A stretch of DNA of 13,703 bases. Source: an uncultured Clostridia bacterium. GTDB lineage: Bacteria > Bacillota > Clostridia > Christensenellales > Aristaeellaceae. The DNA lies in the NCBI GenBank assembly GCA_947600345.1, contig CANQGC010000054.1, positions 1 to 13,703 of the forward strand. The letters run 5' to 3'. Under the pieces are notes generated by a model, which worked only from the letters and a program-made list of their open reading frames with translations, was not told where the DNA came from and did no database searches. Both the position numbers and the translations under genes were made by a program. Shown in pieces: positions 1-7,352 of the stretch (position 1 is the first letter of the stretch; every line of letters starts with the position of its first letter).

Positions 1-1
1 G

Positions 2-2428
2 GGCGCGCCCAGCGACGCGCTGGCGGAGCAGGTGCTCTGCGACGCGCTGAACCCCTACGGCCTGGGCGAGGTTCGCGTGGAGGCGATCCTGCGCCAGCCG
101 ACGGAGATCGAGGGCATGCTGGTCTCCGGCGAGCGGGTGTGCACCATCGACGCTGCGGGCACGGTGCGCGCCTTCGACGCCTCCGGCGGCGCGGCGCTGT
201 GGGAGAGCCCCCGGCTGGGCGAGGCGTGCTCCCCGTTCAACCACGCGCCCCGGCTGTACGAACTGAGCGGCGGCGCGGTGCTGGCGAAGTACGGGGACGA
301 GCTTCGCGCCCTGTCCGCGGACGGCGCGGCGCTCTGGAACTTCCGGCTCGATTACTCCGGCATGTGCGACTTCGCGGCGCTCTCGGGGGATCAAAGCGCG
401 CTGGCCGTCGCCGACTGGGATTCCCAGGCGGACGAGTGGGTGCTGCGCTTCCTGAGCGCCGGGGACGGCCGGGAGCGGTGCGCGGTTCGCTGGGATCGCG
501 AGGAGCTGCGCTTCGAATCGAACGGCTACCGGGACAGGACGGTTTTGGGCACGTTTACCGCCGACGGCGATCACTTCGTGGGCTGGGGCTACGCCACGGA
601 CGGCGACGGGCGCACGGCGCTGCGCTTCTTCGAGGTCGATCTGGCGGACGGGTCGGTTCGGGACTTCTATGAGGAGGGCGCGCTCTACCGGGACGATCCC
701 GGCGTGGACAGCGCGCGCACCCACGTGCTGGGCATGGCGCTGGAGGAGGCAGGAGAGGTGCTAACCGTCGCTGCGTGCAACGACGCGGGCGGGGTCGTAC
801 TGCTGGAGCGCGTGCGGCTGGCCGACGGCGAGGTGCTCTCCCGGGAGGGCGCGGACTGGGTGGAGCAGCCCCGGGAGCTGTATGACTTCCCCCTCGATTT
901 GGAGGCGCGGGCGGGATTCCTCCACACCCCCATGCGGAGCGTCGTGCAGCTCGGCAGCCACCTGTACGTATTCGACGCCGAGGGCGGCTACCTGGGCGAC
1001 TGCGACACCTGGGGCGAGCGCGCGCTGCGCATCGACGCCTACGCCTGGGACAACACCTTCGCGATCCTCACTGACGGCGGGAGCTGCGCCGCGTGCGTCG
1101 CGCTGGAGAACGGCGCGCAGCTCTGGTCGCGCGCGCTTCAGCTGGGCGCGGCGAAGCTGGCTGCGCCGGGGGAGGGCGGCTGCCTGGCCGCGCCGGAGGC
1201 GGTGGCGGGCGGGAGCAAGCTCGTGCTGGGGCGGGATGAATTTGTGGAGCCGACGGACGCGGGCTTCGTGGCCGTGGTGCCGGAGGCCCGCCCCGACGAG
1301 GTGCGCATCCTGCGGCCGCGGCTGGACCCCGTGGATTCCGGCGGCGAGGCCGTGCCCGGGTGGAGCGGCCACCTCGACGGCGCGAGCCTGGCGGGCGGCC
1401 GGATCGCCCTGGCGGGGCAGGGCAAGCTGAAGCTGTTGGACGCCGCGAGCCGCGCGGTGGCGCTCGAGGTGGAGACGGACGCCGCCGTCTCGCCGGAGCG
1501 GACGTGCCGCGTCACCTCGGACGGCAGGTATCTGATCTATCCCGACGCGGACGGGGAGATGATTCGCCGCGCGCTGGAGACGGGGGATGTCGAGAAGCTG
1601 GCGGACGCCGAGGGGGAGGCGGTGCGCGCGCTGGCGCAGAGCGACCCCGCGGGCGGGCCGATCGTGAGCGCGGCGGCGGTCTACTACGTGTTCCCGGAGC
1701 GCCCGCTGCGCGTCGACTGGTGGCTCGACGGCGAGCCCCAGGAGTCGTCGGTCTGCCCCTTCTCGCCGGAGGACTTCTGCGAGGTGGGAACCTGGCTGGC
1801 GGGCGGCGGCTGCGTGGTCGCGGAGTACGCGGACGGCGCGGATGGCGGGCTCTGCTTCGCGGCGTTCTCCACGCGGGACGGAAGCTGGCGGCGCATCGAA
1901 AACCCTTACAGCGCAGCGCTGGAGCACGTCTGCTGCGCGGGGGCGGAGCAGGCGCTGCTGGCGAGCCTGGGCGACGACGGGCGGATTCGAATCTGGAACC
2001 TGGAGACAGGGGAGATCGAGCGGGAGTTTGACGCGGGCATCAGCGGCCGCGACGCGGTGCAGCTGCGCTTCCTGAACGCGGACGCGGAGCTTTTGCTGCT
2101 GAGCGCCGACGGCGGCGTCCGCGTCTACGACGTGGAGCGCGGGGCCTGCGCCTGCGCGCTGGAGACGGGCGCGGCGGCCACGGCGTACACCGAGGTGTGC
2201 GCCGGGGTGGAAGCGGCGCGGAATCGGCTGTACCTGGCGGTGGGCGGGCATGGGTTCTGCCTTGACATGGGCGGCTGGACGCGGCTCGCGACGATCCCGA
2301 ACCTGTGGTGCTACCTGCCGGAGACGAACGAGTTGCTCGTGGATGCGCCGGGCGGAGGGCTGTGCGCGCTGCCCGCCCTCGACGCCGGAGCGCTGGCCGA
2401 GCAGGGCCGGGCGCTGGCCGGGGAATAG
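2..2428 (+). CDS. Beta-propeller (WD40/PQQ-like repeat) protein, 5'-truncated by the window edge
   Basis: The reading frame is open from base 2 to a TAG at 2426-2428, so at least 808 residues are visible and the true start lies upstream. The GTG at 32 has no ribosome binding site and is only the first possible start inside the window. The protein is built of repeated beta-blade units with short hydrophobic strands and turns such as 'GTVRAFDASGG', 'DGRIRIWNLETGEIE' and 'DGGVRVYDVERG', typical of WD40 or PQQ-like propellers. Enough blades are present for two propellers. No signal peptide or membrane helix is visible, so this part is probably cytoplasmic. The short helical stretch before the first blade (roughly bases 11-60) resembles the linker between a signalling or STAND-type N-terminal region and its WD40 tail. 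That is inference, because the N-terminal domain is missing. A strong terminator follows directly. Propeller fold fairly sure; function unknown. Confidence 0.75.
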   Translation, partial: GAPSDALAEQVLCDALNPYGLGEVRVEAILRQPTEIEGMLVSGERVCTIDAAGTVRAFDASGGAALWESPRLGEACSPFNHAPRLYELSGGAVLAKYGDELRALSADGAALWNFRLDYSGMCDFAALSGDQSALAVADWDSQADEWVLRFLSAGDGRERCAVRWDREELRFESNGYRDRTVLGTFTADGDHFVGWGYATDGDGRTALRFFEVDLADGSVRDFYEEGALYRDDPGVDSARTHVLGMALEEAGEVLTVAACNDAGGVVLLERVRLADGEVLSREGADWVEQPRELYDFPLDLEARAGFLHTPMRSVVQLGSHLYVFDAEGGYLGDCDTWGERALRIDAYAWDNTFAILTDGGSCAACVALENGAQLWSRALQLGAAKLAAPGEGGCLAAPEAVAGGSKLVLGRDEFVEPTDAGFVAVVPEARPDEVRILRPRLDPVDSGGEAVPGWSGHLDGASLAGGRIALAGQGKLKLLDAASRAVALEVETDAAVSPERTCRVTSDGRYLIYPDADGEMIRRALETGDVEKLADAEGEAVRALAQSDPAGGPIVSAAAVYYVFPERPLRVDWWLDGEPQESSVCPFSPEDFCEVGTWLAGGGCVVAEYADGADGGLCFAAFSTRDGSWRRIENPYSAALEHVCCAGAEQALLASLGDDGRIRIWNLETGEIEREFDAGISGRDAVQLRFLNADAELLLLSADGGVRVYDVERGACACALETGAAATAYTEVCAGVEAARNRLYLAVGGHGFCLDMGGWTRLATIPNLWCYLPETNELLVDAPGGGLCALPALDAGALAEQGRALAGE

Positions 2429-2437
2429 GGAAAGAAG

Positions 2438-2478
2438 GGCCGCCCCGCGCGAGGGTTCCTCGCGCGGGGCGGCCTTTT
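2438..2478. terminator. Strong rho-independent terminator shared by convergent genes
   Basis: A perfect 16-bp stem (2438-2453 with 2459-2474) around a 5-base loop is followed by TTTT on the plus strand. An A-rich run at 2431-2436 gives a broken U-tract on the minus strand. It lies 9 bases after the propeller gene stop and 26 bases beyond the stop of the minus-strand permease gene, so it probably ends transcription from both sides. Confidence 0.93.
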
Positions 2479-2500
2479 ACGCCCTCGGGGCGATGCGACC

Positions 2501-3346
2501 TCAGCCCTTCACGGCTCCGGCGGCGACGCCCTTGATGATGTGCTTCTGGCAGGTCAGGTAGAAGATGACCACCGGTACGATGCTCAGCATGATCAGCGCC
2601 ATCGTGGTGCCCAGATCGACGCTGCCGTAGCTTCCCTTCAGATACTGGATGTGGATCGGTATGGTCTTGTACTTGGTGGGGTCGAGCACCAGGTAGGGCA
2701 GCAGGTAGTCGTTCCATACCCACATGATCTCCAGCACGCCCACGGAGACCATCGTCGGCTTGAGCATGGGCAGCACCACCCAGAAGAAGGTGCGTATCGG
2801 GCCGCTGCCGTCGATGGCGGCCGCCTCCTCGATCTCCAGCGGTATGCTGCGAACGAAGCCCGTGAACATGAACACCGCCAGCCCCGCGCCAAAGCCCAGG
2901 TAGACGATGGGGATCGACCAGGGGGTGTTGAGCTTCAGGTTGTTGGCCGTGGCGGTGAGCGTGAACATCACCATTTGAAACGGCACCACCATCGAGAACA
3001 CGCACAGGTAGTAGACGATCTTCGTCACGAGATCGGCCACGCGGGAGATGTACCAGGCCGCCATCGACGTGCACAGCAGAATCAGCGCCGTGGAAGCCAG
3101 CGTGATGAACAGGCTGTAGCCCACCGACTTCCAGAAGGGGTAGTTGCCGAAGGTCATGCCCTTGACGTAGTTGGCGATGCCGGTGAAGGTCTCGGCGTTT
3201 GGCAGCGCGAAGGCGTTCTGGTTGACCGCGGCGTTGGTCTTGAAGGAGTTGACCAGCACCGCCAGCACCGGCAGCACCCAAACCAGGCAGATGATCGCGA
3301 ATATGGCCGTCAGCAATTTGCTGCCCAGCGAGTAGCGCTCCTTCAT
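2501..3346 (-). CDS. Carbohydrate ABC transporter permease 2 (MalG/UgpE type)
   Basis: This is a 281-residue inner-membrane subunit of a type I ABC sugar importer; it forms the channel together with the neighbouring permease. It shows about six hydrophobic helices (first at residues 12-33). The cytoplasmic EAA loop that docks on the ATPase is at about residues 174-193 (EAAAIDGSGP, then the VLP end). The length is normal for the family. The ATG at 3346 is preceded by AAGGAGG with good spacing. The upstream permease stop overlaps it as TGATG, sharing one base, which implies translational coupling. The minus-strand frame stays open far upstream of this ATG, but that extension runs through the other permease gene and is an artefact of high GC. 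Substrate cannot be told from sequence; an oligosaccharide or sugar derivative is likely for this family. Confidence 0.95.
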   Translation of the reverse strand: MKERYSLGSKLLTAIFAIICLVWVLPVLAVLVNSFKTNAAVNQNAFALPNAETFTGIANYVKGMTFGNYPFWKSVGYSLFITLASTALILLCTSMAAWYISRVADLVTKIVYYLCVFSMVVPFQMVMFTLTATANNLKLNTPWSIPIVYLGFGAGLAVFMFTGFVRSIPLEIEEAAAIDGSGPIRTFFWVVLPMLKPTMVSVGVLEIMWVWNDYLLPYLVLDPTKYKTIPIHIQYLKGSYGSVDLGTTMALIMLSIVPVVIFYLTCQKHIIKGVAAGAVKG

Positions 3347-4260
3347 CACTGCTGCACCTCCTTGCTGCGGGTCGCGACCAGCTGGCCGATGGCCAGCGCC
3401 GCCACCAGGATGAAGAACAGCACCGCCTTTGCCTGGGCCACGCCATGCCAGTTCTTGTTGATGTTGTAGGTGGAGTAGATGTTCAGCGCCAGCAGCTCCG
3501 TCATGTTGACCTTCGCGCCGTTCATCATCACCGAGGGCATGCCGCCGGTGAGCGCCATGTTCTGGTCGAACATCTTGAAGGAGTTCGTCAGCGTCAGGAA
3601 GGTGCAGATGGTGATCGACGGCATCACGTTCGGGATCACCACGCGGAAGAGCACCTGGCTGCCGCTGGCGCCGTCGATGCGCGCGGCCTCGATCATCTCG
3701 TCGGAGATGGACTGGAGGCCGGCAATGTAGATAATCATCATGTAGCCGATCTGCTGCCAGGCCACCAGGATCACCAGGCCCCAGAAGCCGTAGGTGGCAT
3801 TGGCGGTCAGGTAGGTGCCGTAGCGCTTGAGGATGGCGTCGAAGATCATCGACCAGATGTAGCCCAGCACCACGCCGCCGATCAGGTTCGGCATGAAGAA
3901 CACCGTGCGGAAGATATTCGAGCCCCGCATCTTCTGCGTCAGCGCGTAGGCGATGGCGAAGGCCAGCACGTTGATCAGCACGATGGAGATCACCGCGAAG
4001 GCCGCGGTGTTCCAGAACGCGTGCACGAAGCTGGCGTCCTTGAAGGCCTTGGCGTAGTTGCTCAGGCCCACCCACTTGGCGTCCTTCGGAATGTTGAAAT
4101 TGCAAAAGGACAGGTAGATGCCCTGTATGAAAGGCCAGAGGAAGCCAATGCAGAAGCATATGAACGTGGGCAGCAGGAAGATCGCGAAGCACTTCTGAAT
4201 CGGCCTGCGAATTAACTGGCTGCTCACATGGGCAGAATCTACTCTTCGTTTCTTTTGCAT
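3346..4260 (-). CDS. Carbohydrate ABC transporter permease 1 (MalF/UgpA type)
   Basis: This is a 304-residue membrane subunit of the same importer. A basic N-terminus (QKKRR) precedes the first membrane helix at about residues 25-47. Further helices follow, with the EAA motif at about residues 191-200 (EAARIDGASG) and the usual IPNVMPS continuation. The chosen start is ATG at 4260; a GTG at 4269 would add three residues (MSP). Neither has a strong ribosome binding site (only GAGAGTGAG-like purine runs). The weak site may be offset by the hairpin-rich leader between this gene and the binding-protein gene. It overlaps the next permease gene by one base. No ATPase gene is adjacent, so a shared MsmK/UgpC-type ATPase encoded elsewhere is presumed. 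Confidence 0.94.
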   Translation of the reverse strand: MQKKRRVDSAHVSSQLIRRPIQKCFAIFLLPTFICFCIGFLWPFIQGIYLSFCNFNIPKDAKWVGLSNYAKAFKDASFVHAFWNTAAFAVISIVLINVLAFAIAYALTQKMRGSNIFRTVFFMPNLIGGVVLGYIWSMIFDAILKRYGTYLTANATYGFWGLVILVAWQQIGYMMIIYIAGLQSISDEMIEAARIDGASGSQVLFRVVIPNVMPSITICTFLTLTNSFKMFDQNMALTGGMPSVMMNGAKVNMTELLALNIYSTYNINKNWHGVAQAKAVLFFILVAALAIGQLVATRSKEVQQ

Positions 4261-4306
4261 AGGACTCACTCTCGCTTTCTCATTGGCTTTTCGAATCGGT
4301 CGGGTT

Positions 4307-4376
4307 GGCCGGATTGGCAGAATCAGCCAAACCAGCCGGATTCAGCAAAGCGGGGACGGGCATGCCGCCCGCCCCC
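4307..4376 (-). promoter_or_regulatory. Two intercistronic hairpins between binding-protein and permease genes
   Basis: On the minus strand after the binding-protein stop there are two stems. The first pairs 4376-4367 with 4361-4352: 10 bp including one G-U, with a 5-base loop. The second pairs 4337-4326 with 4318-4307: 12 positions with one T-T mismatch and one G-U, with a 7-base loop. Neither is followed by a proper U-tract, so full termination is unlikely. By analogy with intergenic hairpins in maltose-type operons, they may protect the upstream message from 3' decay or cause partial termination, giving more binding protein than permease. That role is inferred. Confidence 0.55.
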
Positions 4377-4389
4377 ATTGGCATCGAAA

Positions 4390-5682
4390 TCAGCCGTTGA
4401 CCACGCTATACTCGTAGGCCCAGCCGTCCACGAAGGCCTCGACAACCTTGTCCCAGTTGCCGTCGGTGGGATCGGCGGAGTAGGCGGTCAGGGCGGTCAC
4501 GACGGTCGCGCGCCAGGAATCGACGTTGGGCGTGTCGTTGAAGGCCCAGAACAGCGTGTACTTGCCGGCGGCGGCGTACTCGCTGGCGTCCGCGCCGAAC
4601 ACGTTGATGGAGGGCTTGGCATTCTTGAAGGGGATGCCGCTGAACTGCTCCGCCAGCATGTTGGTGCCCTCCTCGGAGGTCACGACCCAGTACAGGAAGT
4701 CCTCGGACGCCTGAATGTCCTCCGGGGCGGCCTGGGAGTTGATGGCCCAGCAGTTCTCCGTGCCGGAGTTCAGGCCGGCATTCTCCTCGCCGTCGACGCC
4801 GCAGTAGATCGGGATCATCGCCAGATTCGCCGGATCCATGCCGAAGTTGCCGGTCAGGTTGGCGTACTCCCAGTCGCCGTTCTGATAGAACACGGCCTTG
4901 CCCTCGCCGAACTCGGCCTCGGATTGGTCGCCGGTGCCGGTGGACAGGCTGGTGGGATCGGCGGCGGTGTCGGTGATGTAGAGATCCCAGATCTTGCGGA
5001 AGTTATCCAGGTAGGTGCCCTCGATCTCCGCAGGCAGGGAGCCGACGTTCAGGCCCTTGTCCTTGTACTCATAGTACAGCGGCACGTTGGCCAGATGGCC
5101 GGAGTAGCGCCAGGAGGAGGAGCCGTCCATGCCGGGGGCGGAGAAGGCGTCGAAGCCCAGCTCGCCCGCGCGGGCGTGGATGTCGTCCGCCACGGCCTTC
5201 AGGCTGTCGAAATTGGTGATCTCGTCCAGCGAGTGGCCGGCCTGCTCCAAGAGCGCGGTGTTGACGATGATGCCGAAGGACTCGTAGCAGTAGCCCAGCG
5301 CCTTGGGCGTGCCCTCGGCGTTGCAGAGCACGTAGTCGTCATTGATGCGCTCGCCGAACACGGCGGTGTCGGTCAGATCCAGCGCGTAGTCGTCCCAGTC
5401 GGTGATGCCGGAGGCATTGCCGATGTTGAAGATCGTCGGCGCGGAATCGGCGTTGCCCATCTGGGAGTTGAGCGTATCGGAGTAGGTGCCGGACGCCGCG
5501 GTCACGACCTTGACCTCCACGCCGGTCTGCTCGGTGTACACCTTCGCCAGATCCTGCCACGCCTGGTCGGCCTCGGGCTTGAAGTTGAGATAGTAGACGG
5601 AGCCGGTCTCCTCGGCGGAGGCGACGGCCGCCAGGGACAGAACCAGCGCCAGGGTCAGAATCAGGGATAGAAACTTCTTCAT
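4390..5682 (-). CDS. Extracellular sugar-binding protein of ABC importer (solute-binding family 1, UgpB/MalE-like)
   Basis: This 430-residue protein captures the sugar outside the membrane and delivers it to the two downstream permeases. It has a classic Sec signal peptide: MKK, a Leu-rich core at residues 4-20, and a likely signal peptidase I site after A-S-A at residue 23. The mature part has the family's features: an early 'YYLNFKPEADQAW' strand-helix, repeated Trp/Tyr ligand-type residues, and the usual late segment 'GTENCWAINSQA'. The ATG at 5682 has AAAGGAGA 8 bases upstream, so the extra in-frame codons up to 5730 are not used. Oddly for a Gram-positive type, there is no lipobox cysteine, so membrane anchoring is not evident. 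It is first in the operon, behind a good promoter. Substrate unknown. Confidence 0.95.
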   Translation of the reverse strand: MKKFLSLILTLALVLSLAAVASAEETGSVYYLNFKPEADQAWQDLAKVYTEQTGVEVKVVTAASGTYSDTLNSQMGNADSAPTIFNIGNASGITDWDDYALDLTDTAVFGERINDDYVLCNAEGTPKALGYCYESFGIIVNTALLEQAGHSLDEITNFDSLKAVADDIHARAGELGFDAFSAPGMDGSSSWRYSGHLANVPLYYEYKDKGLNVGSLPAEIEGTYLDNFRKIWDLYITDTAADPTSLSTGTGDQSEAEFGEGKAVFYQNGDWEYANLTGNFGMDPANLAMIPIYCGVDGEENAGLNSGTENCWAINSQAAPEDIQASEDFLYWVVTSEEGTNMLAEQFSGIPFKNAKPSINVFGADASEYAAAGKYTLFWAFNDTPNVDSWRATVVTALTAYSADPTDGNWDKVVEAFVDGWAYEYSVVNG

Positions 5683-5734
5683 GAGATTGTTCTCCTTTCC
5701 TCGTCGCAGATACCTCTGCACAACGAACATAACC

Positions 5735-5763
5735 AGTTTATCACTATGCTATAAAATTGTCAA
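5735..5763 (-). promoter_or_regulatory. Sigma-A-type promoter of the sugar importer operon
   Basis: On the minus strand a perfect -35 TTGACA (5763-5758) is followed after exactly 17 bases by TAAACT (5740-5735, four of six consensus bases). It sits about 50 bases ahead of the binding-protein start in a locally AT-rich gap, giving a leader of roughly 45 bases. Confidence 0.8.
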
Positions 5764-5769
5764 TAGCAT
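5746..5769. promoter_or_regulatory. Palindromic operator candidate over the importer promoter
   Basis: ATGCTAT and ATAGCAT form a perfect 7-base inverted repeat separated by 10 bases. It covers the -35 box and most of the spacer. A dimeric repressor bound here would block RNA polymerase. The half-site does not match a regulator I can name, and no regulator gene is in the window. Confidence 0.55.
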
Positions 5770-5774
5770 TTTGC

Positions 5775-5815
5775 ACAACTCTGGGGAACAATTTCACTTA
5801 GAATCAACAACTCTG
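5775..5815. repeat. Pair of 9-base direct repeats upstream of the importer promoter
   Basis: ACAACTCTG occurs at 5775-5783 and again at 5807-5815. The starts are 32 bases apart, about three helical turns, just upstream of the -35 box on the minus strand. The position suits an activator site, but two short copies could also be chance. Confidence 0.35.
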
Positions 5816-5822
5816 CCGGACT

Positions 5823-7259
5823 TTACGCCTCCGTTCCCTCGACCACGGTGCCCTGGATGGTGCCGGTGGCCTGCTTCTTGTACTGCTCGAGCTGCGCCAG
5901 CGCCCGGGGATTGTGGCTCAGCGCCGCCGGGCCGCCCACGCAGCCGCCCTGGCAGGCCATGCCCTCGATGAAGTTCTGCTTGAGCTTTCCGGCCTTGGTG
6001 AGCATCAGAAGCTTCCGGCACTCGGCCAGGCCGTCGCCCAGGGCGGGATCGAGCTTGAACTTGTCCTCGGTGACGCCCTGCTGCGCGAGCGCGGCCTGCA
6101 CCGCCTCGGCGAGGCCGCCGCACTTGGCGAAGCCGCGGCCGTGGGGGGAGACGCTCTTGAGTATTGCCTCCTCGCACTCGGCGGGATCGACATCCTTCGC
6201 GCCGAACATGGCCTGCATCTCCTCAAAGGTCATGGAGTAGTCCACGTACTCGGCGGCGCGGGTGTTCATGGCCTCGCTCTTCTTGGCGATGCAGGGGCCG
6301 ATGAATACCACGTGGGCCTCGGGGTCGCGCTCCTTCAGGCGGCGGGCGATGGTGGCCATCGGGGAGAGCGTGGTGGAGACGTAGTTCTTGAGGTTCGGGA
6401 ACTCCTGCTGCACGAAGCTCACGAACGCCGGGCAGCAGCTGGAGGTCAGGAAGCCGTGCTCGGCCAGCTCCTCGGACTCCTCCCAGGCGGTCAGGTCCGC
6501 GCCCTCGGCGGCCTCGGCCACGAAATAGAAGCCGAGCTTCGTCAGCGCCGTCACCAGCTGGCCCACCTTCAGCTTCGGATACTGGGTGGCGATGGACGGG
6601 GCGATCACGGCGTAGACGTGGTACTTCTTGTTGTTGTCGGATTCGCGGATCAGGCGGATGATCTCCGGCAGGTAGCTCTCGTCGGTGATGGCGCCGAAGG
6701 GGCACTTGTGCACGCACGCGCCGCAGGAGACGCACTTCTCCTCGTTGATGCGCGCCTTGTGGGTGTCGGGATCGATCTCGATGGCCTTGGTCTTGCAGGC
6801 CTCCACGCAGGGCCGCACCACGCGCACGATGGCGGAGTAGGCGCAGGCGTTCAGGCACTGGCCGCACTCCACGCACTTGGTCTTGTCAATCTGGGCGCGA
6901 AGGTTGACGATGCTGATCGCGCCCTTCGGGCAGGTGTTGGCGCAGTAGTGGGCGATGCAGCCGCGGCAGGAGTGCGTCACCTGGATGCCGTCGATGGGGC
7001 ACTCGTCGCAGGCGATGGGCAGCACGCGCACGGCGCGGCGGCTGTGTCCGCCGCCGCCGATGGCCGCGGCCACGCGCTGGTTGATGATGGCGCGCTCCTT
7101 GTAGATGCAGCAGCGCATGGTGGGCTTGCCTTCGGGAATCACTTCCTCGGGGATGCCGAGGGTCGCGGTCGCGGACAGGCGGTCAGCGTAACAGAGCTCG
7201 GCGATCTTCTTGAGCACCTTGTACTTGATCTCCTGGACGGAAGTCTCGAAGAACGGCAT
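5823..7259 (-). CDS. Monomeric [FeFe] hydrogenase with iron-sulfur-rich N-terminus (group B type)
   Basis: This is a 478-residue, probably cytoplasmic iron-sulfur enzyme expected to interconvert protons plus electrons and H2. The N-terminal half carries many cysteines: C84/C87/C98/C101/C106/C110, C129/C132/C135/C139, C151/C155, and a clean CxxCxxCxxxC at C176-C186 followed by PFGA. These would bind several [4Fe-4S] clusters. The H-cluster motifs are present in group B form. L1 is SSCCPAF (C275 as proton relay, C276 as ligand), L2 is GPCIAKKSE (C323), and L3 is EGMACQGGC (C436, C440), followed by VGGP rather than the usual glycine-rich end. All expected H-cluster cysteines are kept. The ATG at 7259 follows AAAGGAGGAG. 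No HydE/F/G maturases or electron-transfer partners are adjacent. The substrate role (H2 evolution, uptake or sensing) is uncertain, since group B enzymes are little studied. No clear promoter of its own is visible. Confidence 0.9.
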   Translation of the reverse strand: MPFFETSVQEIKYKVLKKIAELCYADRLSATATLGIPEEVIPEGKPTMRCCIYKERAIINQRVAAAIGGGGHSRRAVRVLPIACDECPIDGIQVTHSCRGCIAHYCANTCPKGAISIVNLRAQIDKTKCVECGQCLNACAYSAIVRVVRPCVEACKTKAIEIDPDTHKARINEEKCVSCGACVHKCPFGAITDESYLPEIIRLIRESDNNKKYHVYAVIAPSIATQYPKLKVGQLVTALTKLGFYFVAEAAEGADLTAWEESEELAEHGFLTSSCCPAFVSFVQQEFPNLKNYVSTTLSPMATIARRLKERDPEAHVVFIGPCIAKKSEAMNTRAAEYVDYSMTFEEMQAMFGAKDVDPAECEEAILKSVSPHGRGFAKCGGLAEAVQAALAQQGVTEDKFKLDPALGDGLAECRKLLMLTKAGKLKQNFIEGMACQGGCVGGPAALSHNPRALAQLEQYKKQATGTIQGTVVEGTEA

Positions 7260-7297
7260 GGGGGAACTCCTCCTTTATGAATGGTAAATATGCGCGC

Positions 7298-7328
7298 ATC
7301 CGGCGCGCCGGCTCGCGGCGCGTCGGAT
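7298..7328 (-). terminator. Hairpin between the wall-protein gene and the hydrogenase gene
   Basis: A 13-position stem with one mismatch (7328-7316 with 7310-7298) has a 5-base loop. On the minus strand it is followed by GCGCGCATATTTA, a poor U-tract. It lies 24 bases past the stop of the wall-protein gene and is probably a weak or partial terminator. Some read-through into the hydrogenase gene is possible, since no separate hydrogenase promoter is seen. Confidence 0.5.
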
Positions 7329-7352
7329 GAATTCACCGGGATTGGCCGGCCG

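Noticed and set aside
761..2251. Long open frame on the minus strand across the propeller gene
   Set aside because: It is rich in Arg, Ala, His and Gln as expected for the antisense of GC-rich DNA, with no recognisable domain. The plus-strand frame has clear blade repeats.
2501..4192. 563-residue minus-strand frame extending permease 2 upstream
   Set aside because: The extra 282 residues overlap permease 1 in another frame, and the real start at 3346 has AAGGAGG and a coupled TGATG junction.
4228..5670. 480-residue plus-strand frame opposite the sugar-binding protein
   Set aside because: It is an antisense shadow. The minus strand has a signal peptide, promoter, ribosome binding site and family features.
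7260..7352. Own promoter for the hydrogenase gene
   Set aside because: A TACCAT-like -10 exists, but the position 17 bases upstream is GC-rich hairpin with no -35 resemblance.
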